Part shown: positions 54,439-62,976 of the stretch, in pieces | How positions within the stretch are numbered: position 1 is the stretch's first letter | How the letters are laid out: every line of letters begins with the position of its first letter | Source of the DNA: Saccharibacillus deserti | Lineage (GTDB): Bacteria > Bacillota > Bacilli > Paenibacillales > Paenibacillaceae | DNA length: 64,000 bases | Assembly: GCF_013618475.1 (NCBI RefSeq) | Contig: NZ_JABJVN010000002.1 | Span: 496,001 to 560,000, forward strand | Direction of reading: 5' to 3' | Translations under genes and position numbers: made by a program | Notes under the pieces: generated by a model | What the model saw: the letters and a program-made list of their open reading frames with translations, nothing else | Told to the model about the DNA's origin: nothing | Databases searched by the model: none

Positions 54439-55500
54439 ATGAACAACAGAAGATGGCTCAAAACCGCTGCGCTCACGCTGCTGTGCATCCTGCTTCTGCT
54501 GCCGGCCTGGACGGTTGGCGGAGCGAACAGAGTTTCGGCCGCTGCGCCGGCTTTTGCCAAAGGAGCCGATATCAGCTGGGTTGCGGGGCTGGAAGCGAAA
54601 GGGCAGGCCTGGAAAGACAAAACCGGCAGGCAGAAAGACATTTTGCAAATTCTGCGCGACGATTACCAGATCAACTCGGTTCGGATCCGCGTGTGGGTCA
54701 ATCCGAATATGAGCGACTACGCAAGCGGATATCTCAATGCGGAGAAAGCGGCCGAACTTGCGGCACGTGCCAAGAAACTCGGCATGAGCGTCATGCTGAC
54801 GCTGCATTACAGCGATTCGTGGGCCGATCCGGGGCAGCAGACCAAACCTTACGCCTGGCGAAACCTGAATTTCACCCAACTGATGAACGCGGTATGGAGC
54901 CATACGGTCTACGTCATGAACACGATGAAAACTAAAGGCGTCACGCCGGATTGGGTACAGATCGGCAACGAGACGAGCGACGGCATGCTGTGGCCCGACG
55001 GAAGGGCTTCACAGGGCGGGATGAAAAATTACGCCTGGCTGGTGAATACGGGTCATAACGCGGTCAAATCGGTCAGCAGCGGCACTAAAACGATCGTGCA
55101 CCTGGCGAGCGGCCACGATTCGGCGCTGTTCGAATGGAATATCGGTGGCCTGACCGACAACGGCGCCGCGTTCGACATGGTCGCGATGTCGCTCTATCCG
55201 GCGACGTCCGACTGGGAGGCGAAAGTCAATCAAGCCGTCCAGAATGCGAACAATATCGTCGCCAAGTACAACAAAGACGCGATCGTCACGGAGATCGGAC
55301 TGGAATACGACCAGGCCGCCGTGACCAAAAGCTTTATCGCGGACATCAAACAGAAGATCCGCAGCCTGCCAAACGGACGCGGCAAAGGCGTGTTCTATTG
55401 GGAACCGGAAGCGCCTCCGGGCTACAACGGCGGTTACAACAAAGGCGCTTGGGGAGCCGACGGCAAGCCGACGCAGGCATTGGAAGGATTCCTGAACTAA
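54439..55500 (+). CDS. secreted GH53 galactanase paralogue
   Basis: A second GH53 member of 353 residues, clearly divergent from the first. A signal peptide is present: RRWLK then a hydrophobic run to about 27 and an ANRVSAAA cleavage region near 36. Catalytic Glu are E178 in VQIGNETSDGMLW and E285 in IVTEIGLEYD. ADISWVAGLEAKG and VRIRVWVNP mark the family start. The nucleophile sequence (TEIG) differs from the standard VETAYPW, so specificity may differ. The ATG at 54439 follows GGGGAGGA. A terminator-like hairpin follows. Confidence 0.9.
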   Translation: MNNRRWLKTAALTLLCILLLLPAWTVGGANRVSAAAPAFAKGADISWVAGLEAKGQAWKDKTGRQKDILQILRDDYQINSVRIRVWVNPNMSDYASGYLNAEKAAELAARAKKLGMSVMLTLHYSDSWADPGQQTKPYAWRNLNFTQLMNAVWSHTVYVMNTMKTKGVTPDWVQIGNETSDGMLWPDGRASQGGMKNYAWLVNTGHNAVKSVSSGTKTIVHLASGHDSALFEWNIGGLTDNGAAFDMVAMSLYPATSDWEAKVNQAVQNANNIVAKYNKDAIVTEIGLEYDQAAVTKSFIADIKQKIRSLPNGRGKGVFYWEPEAPPGYNGGYNKGAWGADGKPTQALEGFLN

Positions 55501-55514
55501 GATAATCCGTCACA

Positions 55515-55568
55515 AGAAAAGCGCACGAATCGACCCGATGCGAGAACGGGCGGTTTGTGCGCGCTTTT
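55515..55568. terminator. terminator between GH53 and ybaK
   Basis: AAAAGCGCACGAA pairs with TTTGTGCGCGCTTTTT with a small bulge, and an inner CCCG/CGGG stem closes the loop. The A- and T-runs on the two sides suit both convergent genes. Confidence 0.65.
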
Positions 55569-55585
55569 TGGCTTCCAGGCAGGAG

Positions 55586-56068
55586 TCACTTAATCAGATC
55601 CGCAAAAGACGCCTGCGCCGCCGAAGCCAGATCGCCGGGTGCAAGCTTCACCTGCAGTCCGATCTTTCCGGCGCTGACGGCCAGATATTCCAGCATTTCG
55701 CCGCTTGTATCGATAAAGGTCGGGAAATGCTTTTTCATGCCGATCGGCGAGCAGCCGCCGCGTACGTAGCCTGTCCATTTCTGCAAATCTTTCAGCGGCA
55801 GCATTTCAATTTTCTTTTCTCCCGCGGACCGGGCCGCTTTCTTGAGATCCAGTTCTTCGCCGACCGGGATCACGAAGACGTAACCGTTGTTTCCCGCATG
55901 GGCGACCAGGGTCTTGAATACCGTTTCCGGGGCCAGCCCTATTTTTTCCGCGACGGCCGTGCCGTGGATCTGCCCGTCCTCGTTGTCGTAACTGAATGTT
56001 TCGTAACCGTTCCCCAGTTCTTCGAGCCTGCGCATCGCATTCGTTTTGTGCATTTTGGGTGCGGCCAT
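55586..56068 (-). CDS. ybaK: Cys-tRNA(Pro) deacylase YbaK
   Basis: A YbaK/EbsC-type trans-editing enzyme of 160 residues that hydrolyses Cys-tRNA(Pro). Typical stretches are KTNAMRRLEELG at the N-terminus, GLAPETVFKTLVAHAG and the conserved K-containing LKKAARSAGEKK. GYVRGGCSPIGMKKHFPTFID holds the substrate-pocket GxxP-like motif. The ATG at 56068 (minus strand) follows AAGGAGGAATAAG. It is convergent with the GH53 gene and divergent from htpG. Confidence 0.9.
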   Translation of the reverse strand: MAAPKMHKTNAMRRLEELGNGYETFSYDNEDGQIHGTAVAEKIGLAPETVFKTLVAHAGNNGYVFVIPVGEELDLKKAARSAGEKKIEMLPLKDLQKWTGYVRGGCSPIGMKKHFPTFIDTSGEMLEYLAVSAGKIGLQVKLAPGDLASAAQASFADLIK

Positions 56069-56153
56069 GCCTTATTCCTCCTTCATTTTTCTCTATATCT
56101 ATTGTAGCCAACCCGTTAGGGCTGCGCAAAAAGGTTTCCCGGCGCCGCGTTTC

Positions 56154-56182
56154 TTGACATGAAATTTCAACAGTGCTATAAA
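56154..56182 (+). promoter_or_regulatory. sigma-A promoter of htpG
   Basis: Consensus TTGACA at 56154-56159, a 17-base spacer and TATAAA at 56177-56182. Confidence 0.85.
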
Positions 56183-56192
56183 TGGAATTGGA

Positions 56193-56219
56193 TTAGCACT
56201 CCGTCAAAACGAGTGCTAA
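56193..56219 (+). promoter_or_regulatory. CIRCE operator (HrcA binding site)
   Basis: TTAGCACTC-N9-GAGTGCTAA, a perfect CIRCE inverted repeat starting about 11 bases after the -10, that is over the transcription start. It predicts HrcA repression and heat-shock induction of htpG. Confidence 0.93.
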
Positions 56220-56295
56220 CAACGGGGAGTACATCCTAAAGGAACCGGCTCGCCTGTCAACCTATACTTTCGACCCAACGGAGGGGAAATCACGC

Positions 56296-58176
56296 ATGGA
56301 AAAGAAGCAGTTCCAGGCCGAATCGAAACGCCTGCTCGAAATGATGATCAACTCCATTTACACGCAAAAGGAAATCTTCCTGCGCGAACTGATTTCGAAC
56401 TCGAGCGACGCTATCGACAAAATCTATTATCGGGCGCTGACCGACGAGAATCTCTCGTTCGATCCGGAAAATTACTACATTAAACTGTCCGTCGACAAAG
56501 AAAACCGTACGCTGACGCTGACCGACAGCGGTATCGGCATGACCCGCGAAGATCTGGAGAACAATCTCGGCGTGATCGCCAAGAGCGGATCGCTTGCTTT
56601 TAAAAAGGAAAACGAAGCCAAAGACGGCCACGATATCATCGGCCAATTCGGCGTGGGCTTCTATTCGGCGTTCATGGTCGCGGACCACGTCGCCGTAACG
56701 AGCCGCGCGCTCGGCGAGACCCAAGCTTACAAATGGGAATCCGACGGTGCCGACGGCTACACGATCGAACCGGCGGAGAAAGCCGAAGTCGGTACGCAGA
56801 TCGTCCTGACGATCAAGACCAATACGGAAGACGAGAGCTACGACGAATTCCTCGAAGATTACCGTCTGCGCTCGATCGTCAAGAAATATTCCGACTTTAT
56901 CCGCTACCCGATCAAAATGGACAATACCGTCCGGGTATCGAAAGAAGACGCCGAAGGCGAATTCGAAGAGCGGATCGAAGAAGAACAAGTGAACAGCATG
57001 GTGCCGATCTGGCGCAAAAATAAAAGCGAGCTGACCGAAGCGGACTACGAGAACTTCTATGCCGAGAAGCATTACGGATTCGACAAACCGCTGTCGCACG
57101 TACACATCAACGCCGACGGCGCCGTCGTGTACCGCTCGATCCTGTTTATCCCGGAAACGCCTCCGTTCGACTTCTATTCCCGCGAATACGAAAAAGGGCT
57201 GGAACTGTATGCGAACGGCGTGCTGATCATGAACAAATGCGCCGACCTGCTGCCGGATTATTTCAGCTTCGTCAAAGGGATGGTCGATTCCGAGAGCCTG
57301 TCGCTGAACATTTCCCGGGAAATGCTGCAGCATGACCGCCAGCTCAAACTGATCGCCAAAAATATCGAAAGCAAAGTCAAAAGCCAGCTCAAATCGCTGC
57401 AAAAAGACGACCGCGAGAAGTACGACAAGTTCTTCGAAGCGTTCGGCCGCCAGTTGAAATACGGAGTATACAGCGATTACGGCACGCACAAAGACGCCCT
57501 GCAGGATCTGCTTATGTTCTACTCTTCGACCGAAAAGAAGCTGGTGACGCTGGACGAGTACGTATCCCGCATGCCGGAAGAACAGAAGTATATCTACTAC
57601 GCGGCAGGCGCTTCGCATTCCCGGATCGAGAAGCTGCCGCAGACCGAAATGGTCGCGGACAAAGGCTACGAGATTCTGTACTTCACGGACGATATCGACG
57701 AATTTGCCGTGAAAATGCTGATGAATTATAAGGAAAAAGAGTTCCGCTCCGTATCTTCGGGCGACCTGGGTATCGAAGAGACCGAAGAAGAGAAGCAGGA
57801 TGAAGCGGAAGCGGCGGGCGATCAGGAGCTGTTCAGCTACATGAAAGAACGCCTGGCCGGCAAAGTATCGAACGTGCGCGCTTCCAAACGGCTGCGTTCG
57901 CACCCGGTCTGCCTCAGCTCCGACGGCGAAGTGTCGATCGAGATGGAGAAAATTCTCAGCATGATGCCGGACAATCCGAACGTCAAAGCGGAGAAAGTCT
58001 TGGAAGTGAACGTCAACCACGACGTGTTCGCTTCGCTCAAGTCTTCGCTTGAGAGCGACAAGTCCAAGCTGGATCTGTACACGGACCTGCTGTACAATCA
58101 GGCGCTGCTGATCGAAGGACTGCCGATCGAAGATCCGGTCGAGTTTACGAATCAGATGTGCAAAATTATGATTTAA
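56296..58176 (+). CDS. htpG: molecular chaperone HtpG (Hsp90)
   Basis: HtpG is the bacterial Hsp90, an ATP-dependent cytoplasmic chaperone. It is 626 residues, the usual length. The GHKL ATPase domain covers about 1-215: [29 protein letters not shown] and [16 protein letters not shown]. The middle domain with [16 protein letters not shown] runs to about 480, and the C-terminal dimer domain ends with NQMCKIMI. The ATG follows GGAGGGGAAA. It is driven by a consensus promoter with CIRCE, unlike B. subtilis htpG, which is not under HrcA. Several hairpins follow the stop. Confidence 0.96.
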   Translation: MEKKQFQAESKRLLEMMINSIYTQKEIFLRELISNSSDAIDKIYYRALTDENLSFDPENYYIKLSVDKENRTLTLTDSGIGMTREDLENNLGVIAKSGSLAFKKENEAKDGHDIIGQFGVGFYSAFMVADHVAVTSRALGETQAYKWESDGADGYTIEPAEKAEVGTQIVLTIKTNTEDESYDEFLEDYRLRSIVKKYSDFIRYPIKMDNTVRVSKEDAEGEFEERIEEEQVNSMVPIWRKNKSELTEADYENFYAEKHYGFDKPLSHVHINADGAVVYRSILFIPETPPFDFYSREYEKGLELYANGVLIMNKCADLLPDYFSFVKGMVDSESLSLNISREMLQHDRQLKLIAKNIESKVKSQLKSLQKDDREKYDKFFEAFGRQLKYGVYSDYGTHKDALQDLLMFYSSTEKKLVTLDEYVSRMPEEQKYIYYAAGASHSRIEKLPQTEMVADKGYEILYFTDDIDEFAVKMLMNYKEKEFRSVSSGDLGIEETEEEKQDEAEAAGDQELFSYMKERLAGKVSNVRASKRLRSHPVCLSSDGEVSIEMEKILSMMPDNPNVKAEKVLEVNVNHDVFASLKSSLESDKSKLDLYTDLLYNQALLIEGLPIEDPVEFTNQMCKIMI

Positions 58177-58181
58177 GGGGG

Positions 58182-58327
58182 AAAAGACCGGGCGGCTCCG
58201 GGAAAGATCGGTTCCGGCCGCTGTTTCGATCGGGAAGCTGAATTAGGTTTCGAAGGAGGCTTCCCGATCTCAAAGGCGAACACTGTCGTTCCTGCACCCG
58301 ATCTTTCCCTCCGCCGCCCGATCTTTT
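58182..58327. repeat. long imperfect palindrome downstream of htpG
   Basis: Outer arms 58182-58211 and 58298-58327 match as inverted complements at 26 of 30 bases. Inner arms GATCGGGAAGC (58228-58238) and GCTTCCCGATC (58259-58269) are perfect. The whole folds into a roughly 146-bp hairpin. It resembles the elements flanking pyk in layout but not in sequence. Confidence 0.75.
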
Positions 58328-58362
58328 CTTGGATTGGAAAGGGAAAAGAGAAGGGCGGAAGA

Positions 58363-58404
58363 AAAAAACGGACCGGTTTCCTTCGGGAAACGGTCCGTTT
58401 TTTT
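58363..58404 (+). terminator. terminator after htpG
   Basis: ACGGACCGGTTTCC with GGAAACGGTCCGT, one bulged G, a TTCG loop and seven T. Confidence 0.85.
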
Positions 58405-58652
58405 GTGGGAAAGATATTGTATGGAGGGGCTCCAAACCTGCCTTCGGTTCGATTATCCCGGGAATCCGTAACCAACCGGGCATTTTTGATCGTTTTTCGA
58501 CAGCAACCCGGACGTAAGACCTCGACAATTCGATCAAACGAGCAAGCTTTGGGACCAAAGCCCGTCGGCCGCGAGGAACTTCTTTTCCCTGGTTGTTTCC
58601 CCTATACTGGAAGCAATTAAGAGACGAATGGAAAAGAAGGAGGACAATCCGC
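58405..58652 (+). promoter_or_regulatory. gap with promoter of the small membrane-protein gene
   Basis: A TATACT -10 at 58603-58608 lies 45 bases before the next ATG, with a weak -35 (TTCTTT). The remainder of this gap has no feature I can support. Confidence 0.45.
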
Positions 58653-59228
58653 ATGAGTTTGATGAGGCACGCGATGCTGGGACCGCAGGAATCCCGGATC
58701 ACCGGTTCGCATTTATCGGCGGCGCAGCGGCTGATCGATTACTATTTGCTGCCTGTCGAAAAAGAAAACTGGAACTTCAGCAAGCAGATGATCCATCTGG
58801 AACGGTACGCGGGCGAGGTGGGATTCGAACGGGCGGCTTCCCGGCTGCGCCTGGCGGATTATGCGCTGCACGGATTGTCCTTGTCGATTCTGTTTCTGAT
58901 TCTGGGCACGGCGGGGCTGGATCTGGTCTGGCCTGCTCTTGAACTGCGCGAGACGGTATTTGCCGGAGTCGCGGCCAACCTGGAAGCGGCCATGCTCGCG
59001 GTTGCGGCGCTGCTGATGCTGGTTGTGGCTTTGATGGGTCTGCGCCGTTCCCTGGGCAGGGAACAAGAGAAGCATCTTGTGCTGCTGTGGCAGCGTGTGC
59101 TCGAAGTCGTCAATCCCGCGCTCGATATGCCTGCGGATTCGCCTTACGAATTGTCCCAGGCGCTGAACGACTGGATGAACCGTCAGACGGCCCGGGACGA
59201 AGTCGCGAACCCGGACAGTCTGTTCTGA
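58653..59228 (+). CDS. hypothetical membrane protein with two transmembrane segments
   Basis: I do not recognise this 191-residue protein. The N-terminal about 70 residues are soluble and charged (QRLIDYYLLPVEKENWNF). Two hydrophobic segments follow at about 75-92 (LSLSILFLILGTAGLDLVW) and about 108-130 (LEAAMLAVAALLMLVVALMG), then a basic stop-transfer RRSLGR and a helical tail of 60 residues. Both ends are probably cytoplasmic. The ATG follows AAGAAGGAGGA. It is monocistronic with a terminator. No catalytic motif is visible. Confidence 0.75.
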   Translation: MSLMRHAMLGPQESRITGSHLSAAQRLIDYYLLPVEKENWNFSKQMIHLERYAGEVGFERAASRLRLADYALHGLSLSILFLILGTAGLDLVWPALELRETVFAGVAANLEAAMLAVAALLMLVVALMGLRRSLGREQEKHLVLLWQRVLEVVNPALDMPADSPYELSQALNDWMNRQTARDEVANPDSLF

Positions 59229-59288
59229 TCTGTACATCTCTATCGGAATCGGTCACGGCGCAGGCGCGTCCGATTTCGTCGAAGCCTT

Positions 59289-59330
59289 AAGCGGTTTTCG
59301 AACGGGAGCTCCCGTCGGAAGCCGCTTTTT
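59289..59330 (+). terminator. terminator after the membrane-protein gene
   Basis: AAGCGG with CCGCTT, then TTTTCG/CGGAAG with wobbles, closing on the palindrome ACGGGAGCTCCCGT, followed by T5. Confidence 0.75.
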
Positions 59331-59471
59331 GCCGCGCGGAAACAGAAAAAGACACCCGCTTCCCGGAGCTAAAACAGGCATATGGGCTGCACAGGATGAT
59401 ACGAACACGATGCAAACAGTTTGTTCTTCTGGTACACTGGGACTCAGACTAAACGCGATGGGGGAGAAGCC

Positions 59472-62400
59472 TTGAGAGAGCGGGCATCGGAAGAACGATG
59501 GAACGAAAAGATGATCAAATCGTTGTGCGGGGCAGGTCCTTATCGCAAAGGCGAGACCCTGTTTCAAGCGGGCAAAGTGGAGCTCTGCCGGCTGCCCGAA
59601 GAAGGCCCCGGCGTATACGAGGCTTTTGTCCGCGACGGAGAACTTCTGCATATCACGATACGCTTCGGAGCGGACGACGGGTTGTTTGCGGAATGCGAAT
59701 GTTCGGCGGGATTCGCTTTCGATCGCGGCTGCAAGCATACGGCCGCGGCTTTGCTGCAGCTGCTGCATTTGCGTAGGCAAGGCAAGCCGCCGGGAGCACT
59801 CCGAAAAAGCGAAGGCGATTCCGGGCAGGCCGAAGATGAAGAAGCGGATCGGACAGACGATTTCCCGATCCTCCCGGAACGTACGGAGATGCTGCCCGCA
59901 GCCGCCCGGACTCCGCAAACCGGTCGGTCCGGATCCGCCGATGCCGACCGTCCCGAAGACCGGCTGGTCGGCCGCGTCATGGATTTGTTCCGTCAGCAGC
60001 CGAGAGCGCTGGCCGGCTCGCGTTCGATCTTCGAGTCGCGGCGGGAGCTGACGGCGGAATTCCGGATCTCGCCTTATCCGCACGGACCGCGCCGGGGACT
60101 GCTCGGTATCGAACTGCGGGTCGGCTTCGAACGGACATATGCCGTGCCGGATATCCGCGAGTTTTTGGTCCGATTCGAACGGGGAGAAATCTATACGTTC
60201 TCGCGCCATTTCACGTACGATCCGTCGCGCGACTGCTTCGGTCTGCGCGACGATGCCGTGCTGCTGCGGTTGGCCGAGATTCGGCGCAGCGAGAAGATGC
60301 AGCGCGCTTCCGCAGGTGCGCTGTATACGGGCGAGATCGGCGATCCTCCGTCGCTGCCGCTGCCGCCGCATGCCTGGGACGGACTGTTTCCGCTGCTCGA
60401 AGCGGCCCCTTTGTCATCGATTCGAAGCGGCAGCCGTACCTATCCCGGTGTGGAACTTTCAAGCGACCCGCTGCCGCTGCGCTTTGAGTTCGAACGCCGC
60501 GGGGCAGAGGACCGATCGCTGCGCATGACCGCACGCGGCATGGCCGATACGCTTGTGCTGGAATCGTACGGACTGACGCTGCATGCGGGGCAGTTTTACC
60601 GGTTGGGGACCGCGGAAGCCCGCCGTTTGGCCGATCTGCAGCAGATTCTGCGCATGGAAGAAGAATCGGGAGGCGACGCGGAACGCGTGACGATTCCCCA
60701 AGCGCAGGTCGAAGCTTTTATGGAGAGGGTTGTACCGGGCCTGATGAAACTCGGCGACGTCTTCATGGATCACAGCGTGTCCGATCAGGTGGTGCGGATT
60801 CCGCTCGAAGCCCGCGTTTATCTGGATCGGGTGGCCGATCGCCTGCTTGCCGGATTGGAATTCCAATACGGCGATATCGCGATTAATCCTCTTGAACGCG
60901 GAGGAGACCGGCGCGGGGAGAGACGTATTCTGATTCGCGAAGGCGGCAAAGAACTGCAGATTCTCGAACTGATGGAAAATGCGGGCTTTACCCGGACGGA
61001 GAGCGGCTACTATATGCAGGAAGAAGAGCGGGAATTCGCTTTTTTGCATACGATTGTTCCGCATCTCGAACGGCTGGCGAAAGTGTACGCGACCACATCC
61101 GTCAAGGAACGGGTCATCCGCGTCAACCCGCCGCCCAAGATCGCGGCGCACTTTGACGAACGCACCAACTGGCTGGAATTCCGCTTCGAGATCGACGGGA
61201 TCCCGGAAGCGGAAATCCGCGATACTCTCGCGGCCCTGCAGGACAAACGCAAATATTACCGGCTGCGCAGCGGGGCCCTGCTGCCGCTGGAGACGCAGGC
61301 TTTCCGCACACTGTTGGAGTTTCTGAACGGAAACCGGCCTTATCTGTCCGAAGAAGATTCGGCTGTATTTCGTCTGCCGGCTGCGGAAGGACTGCATCTG
61401 CTGGCCGAAGCATCCGGCACGGCAGACAGCCTGATCCGGGCCGATCGCGGACTGCGGCGGCTGCTGGACAGCCTGCGCAGTCCCGACCTGCTCGATTTCC
61501 CCGTGCCGGAATCGATGCTTCCGGTGCTGCGCGATTATCAGCAGACCGGCTACCGCTGGCTGAAGACGCTGGCGCATTACCGGCTCGGCGGCGTACTCGC
61601 CGACGACATGGGGCTAGGCAAGACGGTGCAGAGTATCGTCTATCTGCTGTCGGTGCTGCCGGAGATCCGGCAGGGCGGCCGTCCTGCCCTGGTCGTCGCA
61701 CCGGCTTCGCTGCTCTACAATTGGCGCAGCGAACTGGAACGCTTCGCGCCGCAGATCCGCGCCGCGGTCGCCGACGGAACCAAGGCCGAACGCGAAGCGG
61801 TGCTCCGCCTGGCCGGAAGCGGGGAGACGGATGTACTGATCGTCTCCTATCCGCTGCTGCGCCGGGATCTGGCGCAGTATGAGCGCCTGGATCTGCACAC
61901 GCTGGTGCTCGACGAAGCCCAGGCGATCAAGAATCCTGACACGCAGACGGCCCGCGCGGTCAAAGCGCTGCGTGCCGGCTTCCGCTTCGCGCTGACCGGT
62001 ACGCCGATCGAGAACTCGCTCGAAGAGCTGCGCTCCGTATTCGATTCGGTCCTGCCGGGGCTGTATCCCGACCGCAGAAAGTTTGCGGAACTGACGCGCG
62101 AACAGATCGCGAAGCGGGCGCGTCCGTTTCTGCTGCGCCGGCTCAAGTCGGACGTACTGGGCGAGCTGCCGGAGAAGATCGAGTCGATTCGGGTGACCGA
62201 ACTGCTGCCCGAACAGAAAAAGCTTTATGCGGCCCATTTGGCGAAGCTGCGCTACGAGACGCTGGAGCATTTGGACAACAGCGAAGAACTCGGCCGCAGC
62301 CGGATACAATTTCTGGCCGGGTTGACCCGGCTGCGCCAGATCTGCTGTCATCCTGCGCTATTCGTAGACGATTACGCCGGCCGATCGGCCAAATTCGAGC

Positions 62401-62900
62401 AGCTGCTGGAGACCCTGGAAGAATGCCGCCGCGCCGGACGGCGAGTCTTGGTCTTCTCCCAGTTTACCGAGATGTTGGGCCTGATCCGGCGGGAACTGGG
62501 ATACCGCGAGATGCCGTTTCTGTATCTGGACGGCAGCACGCCTTCCAGGGAGCGGGTCGAACTGTGCGATCGGTTCAATGAAGGCGAGCCGGACATTTTC
62601 CTGATCTCGCTCAAAGCCGGAGGCACCGGACTCAATCTGACCGGCGCGGATACGGTCATTCTCTACGACCTCTGGTGGAACCCCGCCGTGGAACGGCAGG
62701 CCGAAGACCGCGCGCACCGGATGGGACAGACGAAGGTGGTCCAGGTGATCCGCCTGGTCGCCAAAGGCACGGTCGAAGAGAAGATGCACGAACTTCAGCG
62801 GAAAAAGACGGCTTTGATCGGCGACGTAATCCGTCCCGGCGAAGACAGCATCACCTCGCTGACCGATGCCGACCTGCTCGATCTGCTGAATACGGACTAA
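59472..62900 (+). CDS. SWIM zinc-finger SNF2-family helicase
   Basis: A SNF2/RapA-like DNA or RNA translocase of 1142 residues. The N-terminus has a SWIM zinc finger (CECSAGFAFDRGCKH, about 75-90). A SNF2-associated domain fills about 120-640. The ATPase core follows: DDMGLGKTVQ near 710, DEAQAIKNP near 812, LTGTPIENSLEEL near 840. The helicase C-terminal half has VFSQFTEMLGLI, LDGSTPSRER, LISLKAGGTGLNLTGAD and DRAHRMGQTK. The start is TTG at 59472 after GGGGAGAAG. The protein may remodel protein-nucleic acid complexes; the target is unknown. It is monocistronic with a terminator. Confidence 0.92.
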   Translation: MRERASEERWNEKMIKSLCGAGPYRKGETLFQAGKVELCRLPEEGPGVYEAFVRDGELLHITIRFGADDGLFAECECSAGFAFDRGCKHTAAALLQLLHLRRQGKPPGALRKSEGDSGQAEDEEADRTDDFPILPERTEMLPAAARTPQTGRSGSADADRPEDRLVGRVMDLFRQQPRALAGSRSIFESRRELTAEFRISPYPHGPRRGLLGIELRVGFERTYAVPDIREFLVRFERGEIYTFSRHFTYDPSRDCFGLRDDAVLLRLAEIRRSEKMQRASAGALYTGEIGDPPSLPLPPHAWDGLFPLLEAAPLSSIRSGSRTYPGVELSSDPLPLRFEFERRGAEDRSLRMTARGMADTLVLESYGLTLHAGQFYRLGTAEARRLADLQQILRMEEESGGDAERVTIPQAQVEAFMERVVPGLMKLGDVFMDHSVSDQVVRIPLEARVYLDRVADRLLAGLEFQYGDIAINPLERGGDRRGERRILIREGGKELQILELMENAGFTRTESGYYMQEEEREFAFLHTIVPHLERLAKVYATTSVKERVIRVNPPPKIAAHFDERTNWLEFRFEIDGIPEAEIRDTLAALQDKRKYYRLRSGALLPLETQAFRTLLEFLNGNRPYLSEEDSAVFRLPAAEGLHLLAEASGTADSLIRADRGLRRLLDSLRSPDLLDFPVPESMLPVLRDYQQTGYRWLKTLAHYRLGGVLADDMGLGKTVQSIVYLLSVLPEIRQGGRPALVVAPASLLYNWRSELERFAPQIRAAVADGTKAEREAVLRLAGSGETDVLIVSYPLLRRDLAQYERLDLHTLVLDEAQAIKNPDTQTARAVKALRAGFRFALTGTPIENSLEELRSVFDSVLPGLYPDRRKFAELTREQIAKRARPFLLRRLKSDVLGELPEKIESIRVTELLPEQKKLYAAHLAKLRYETLEHLDNSEELGRSRIQFLAGLTRLRQICCHPALFVDDYAGRSAKFEQLLETLEECRRAGRRVLVFSQFTEMLGLIRRELGYREMPFLYLDGSTPSRERVELCDRFNEGEPDIFLISLKAGGTGLNLTGADTVILYDLWWNPAVERQAEDRAHRMGQTKVVQVIRLVAKGTVEEKMHELQRKKTALIGDVIRPGEDSITSLTDADLLDLLNTD

Positions 62901-62904
62901 CAAA

Positions 62905-62937
62905 AAGGACGGCGCATAAACGCGCCGTCCTTTTTTG
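62905..62937. terminator. bidirectional terminator between helicase and chemoreceptor genes
   Basis: GGACGGCGC, ATAAAC loop, GCGCCGTCC, with an A-run before and a T-run after. It serves both convergent genes. Confidence 0.88.
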
Positions 62938-62976
62938 ATTCGGTTGAGAGCCATTCGCCTGGCAAAAGGGCCGCGA

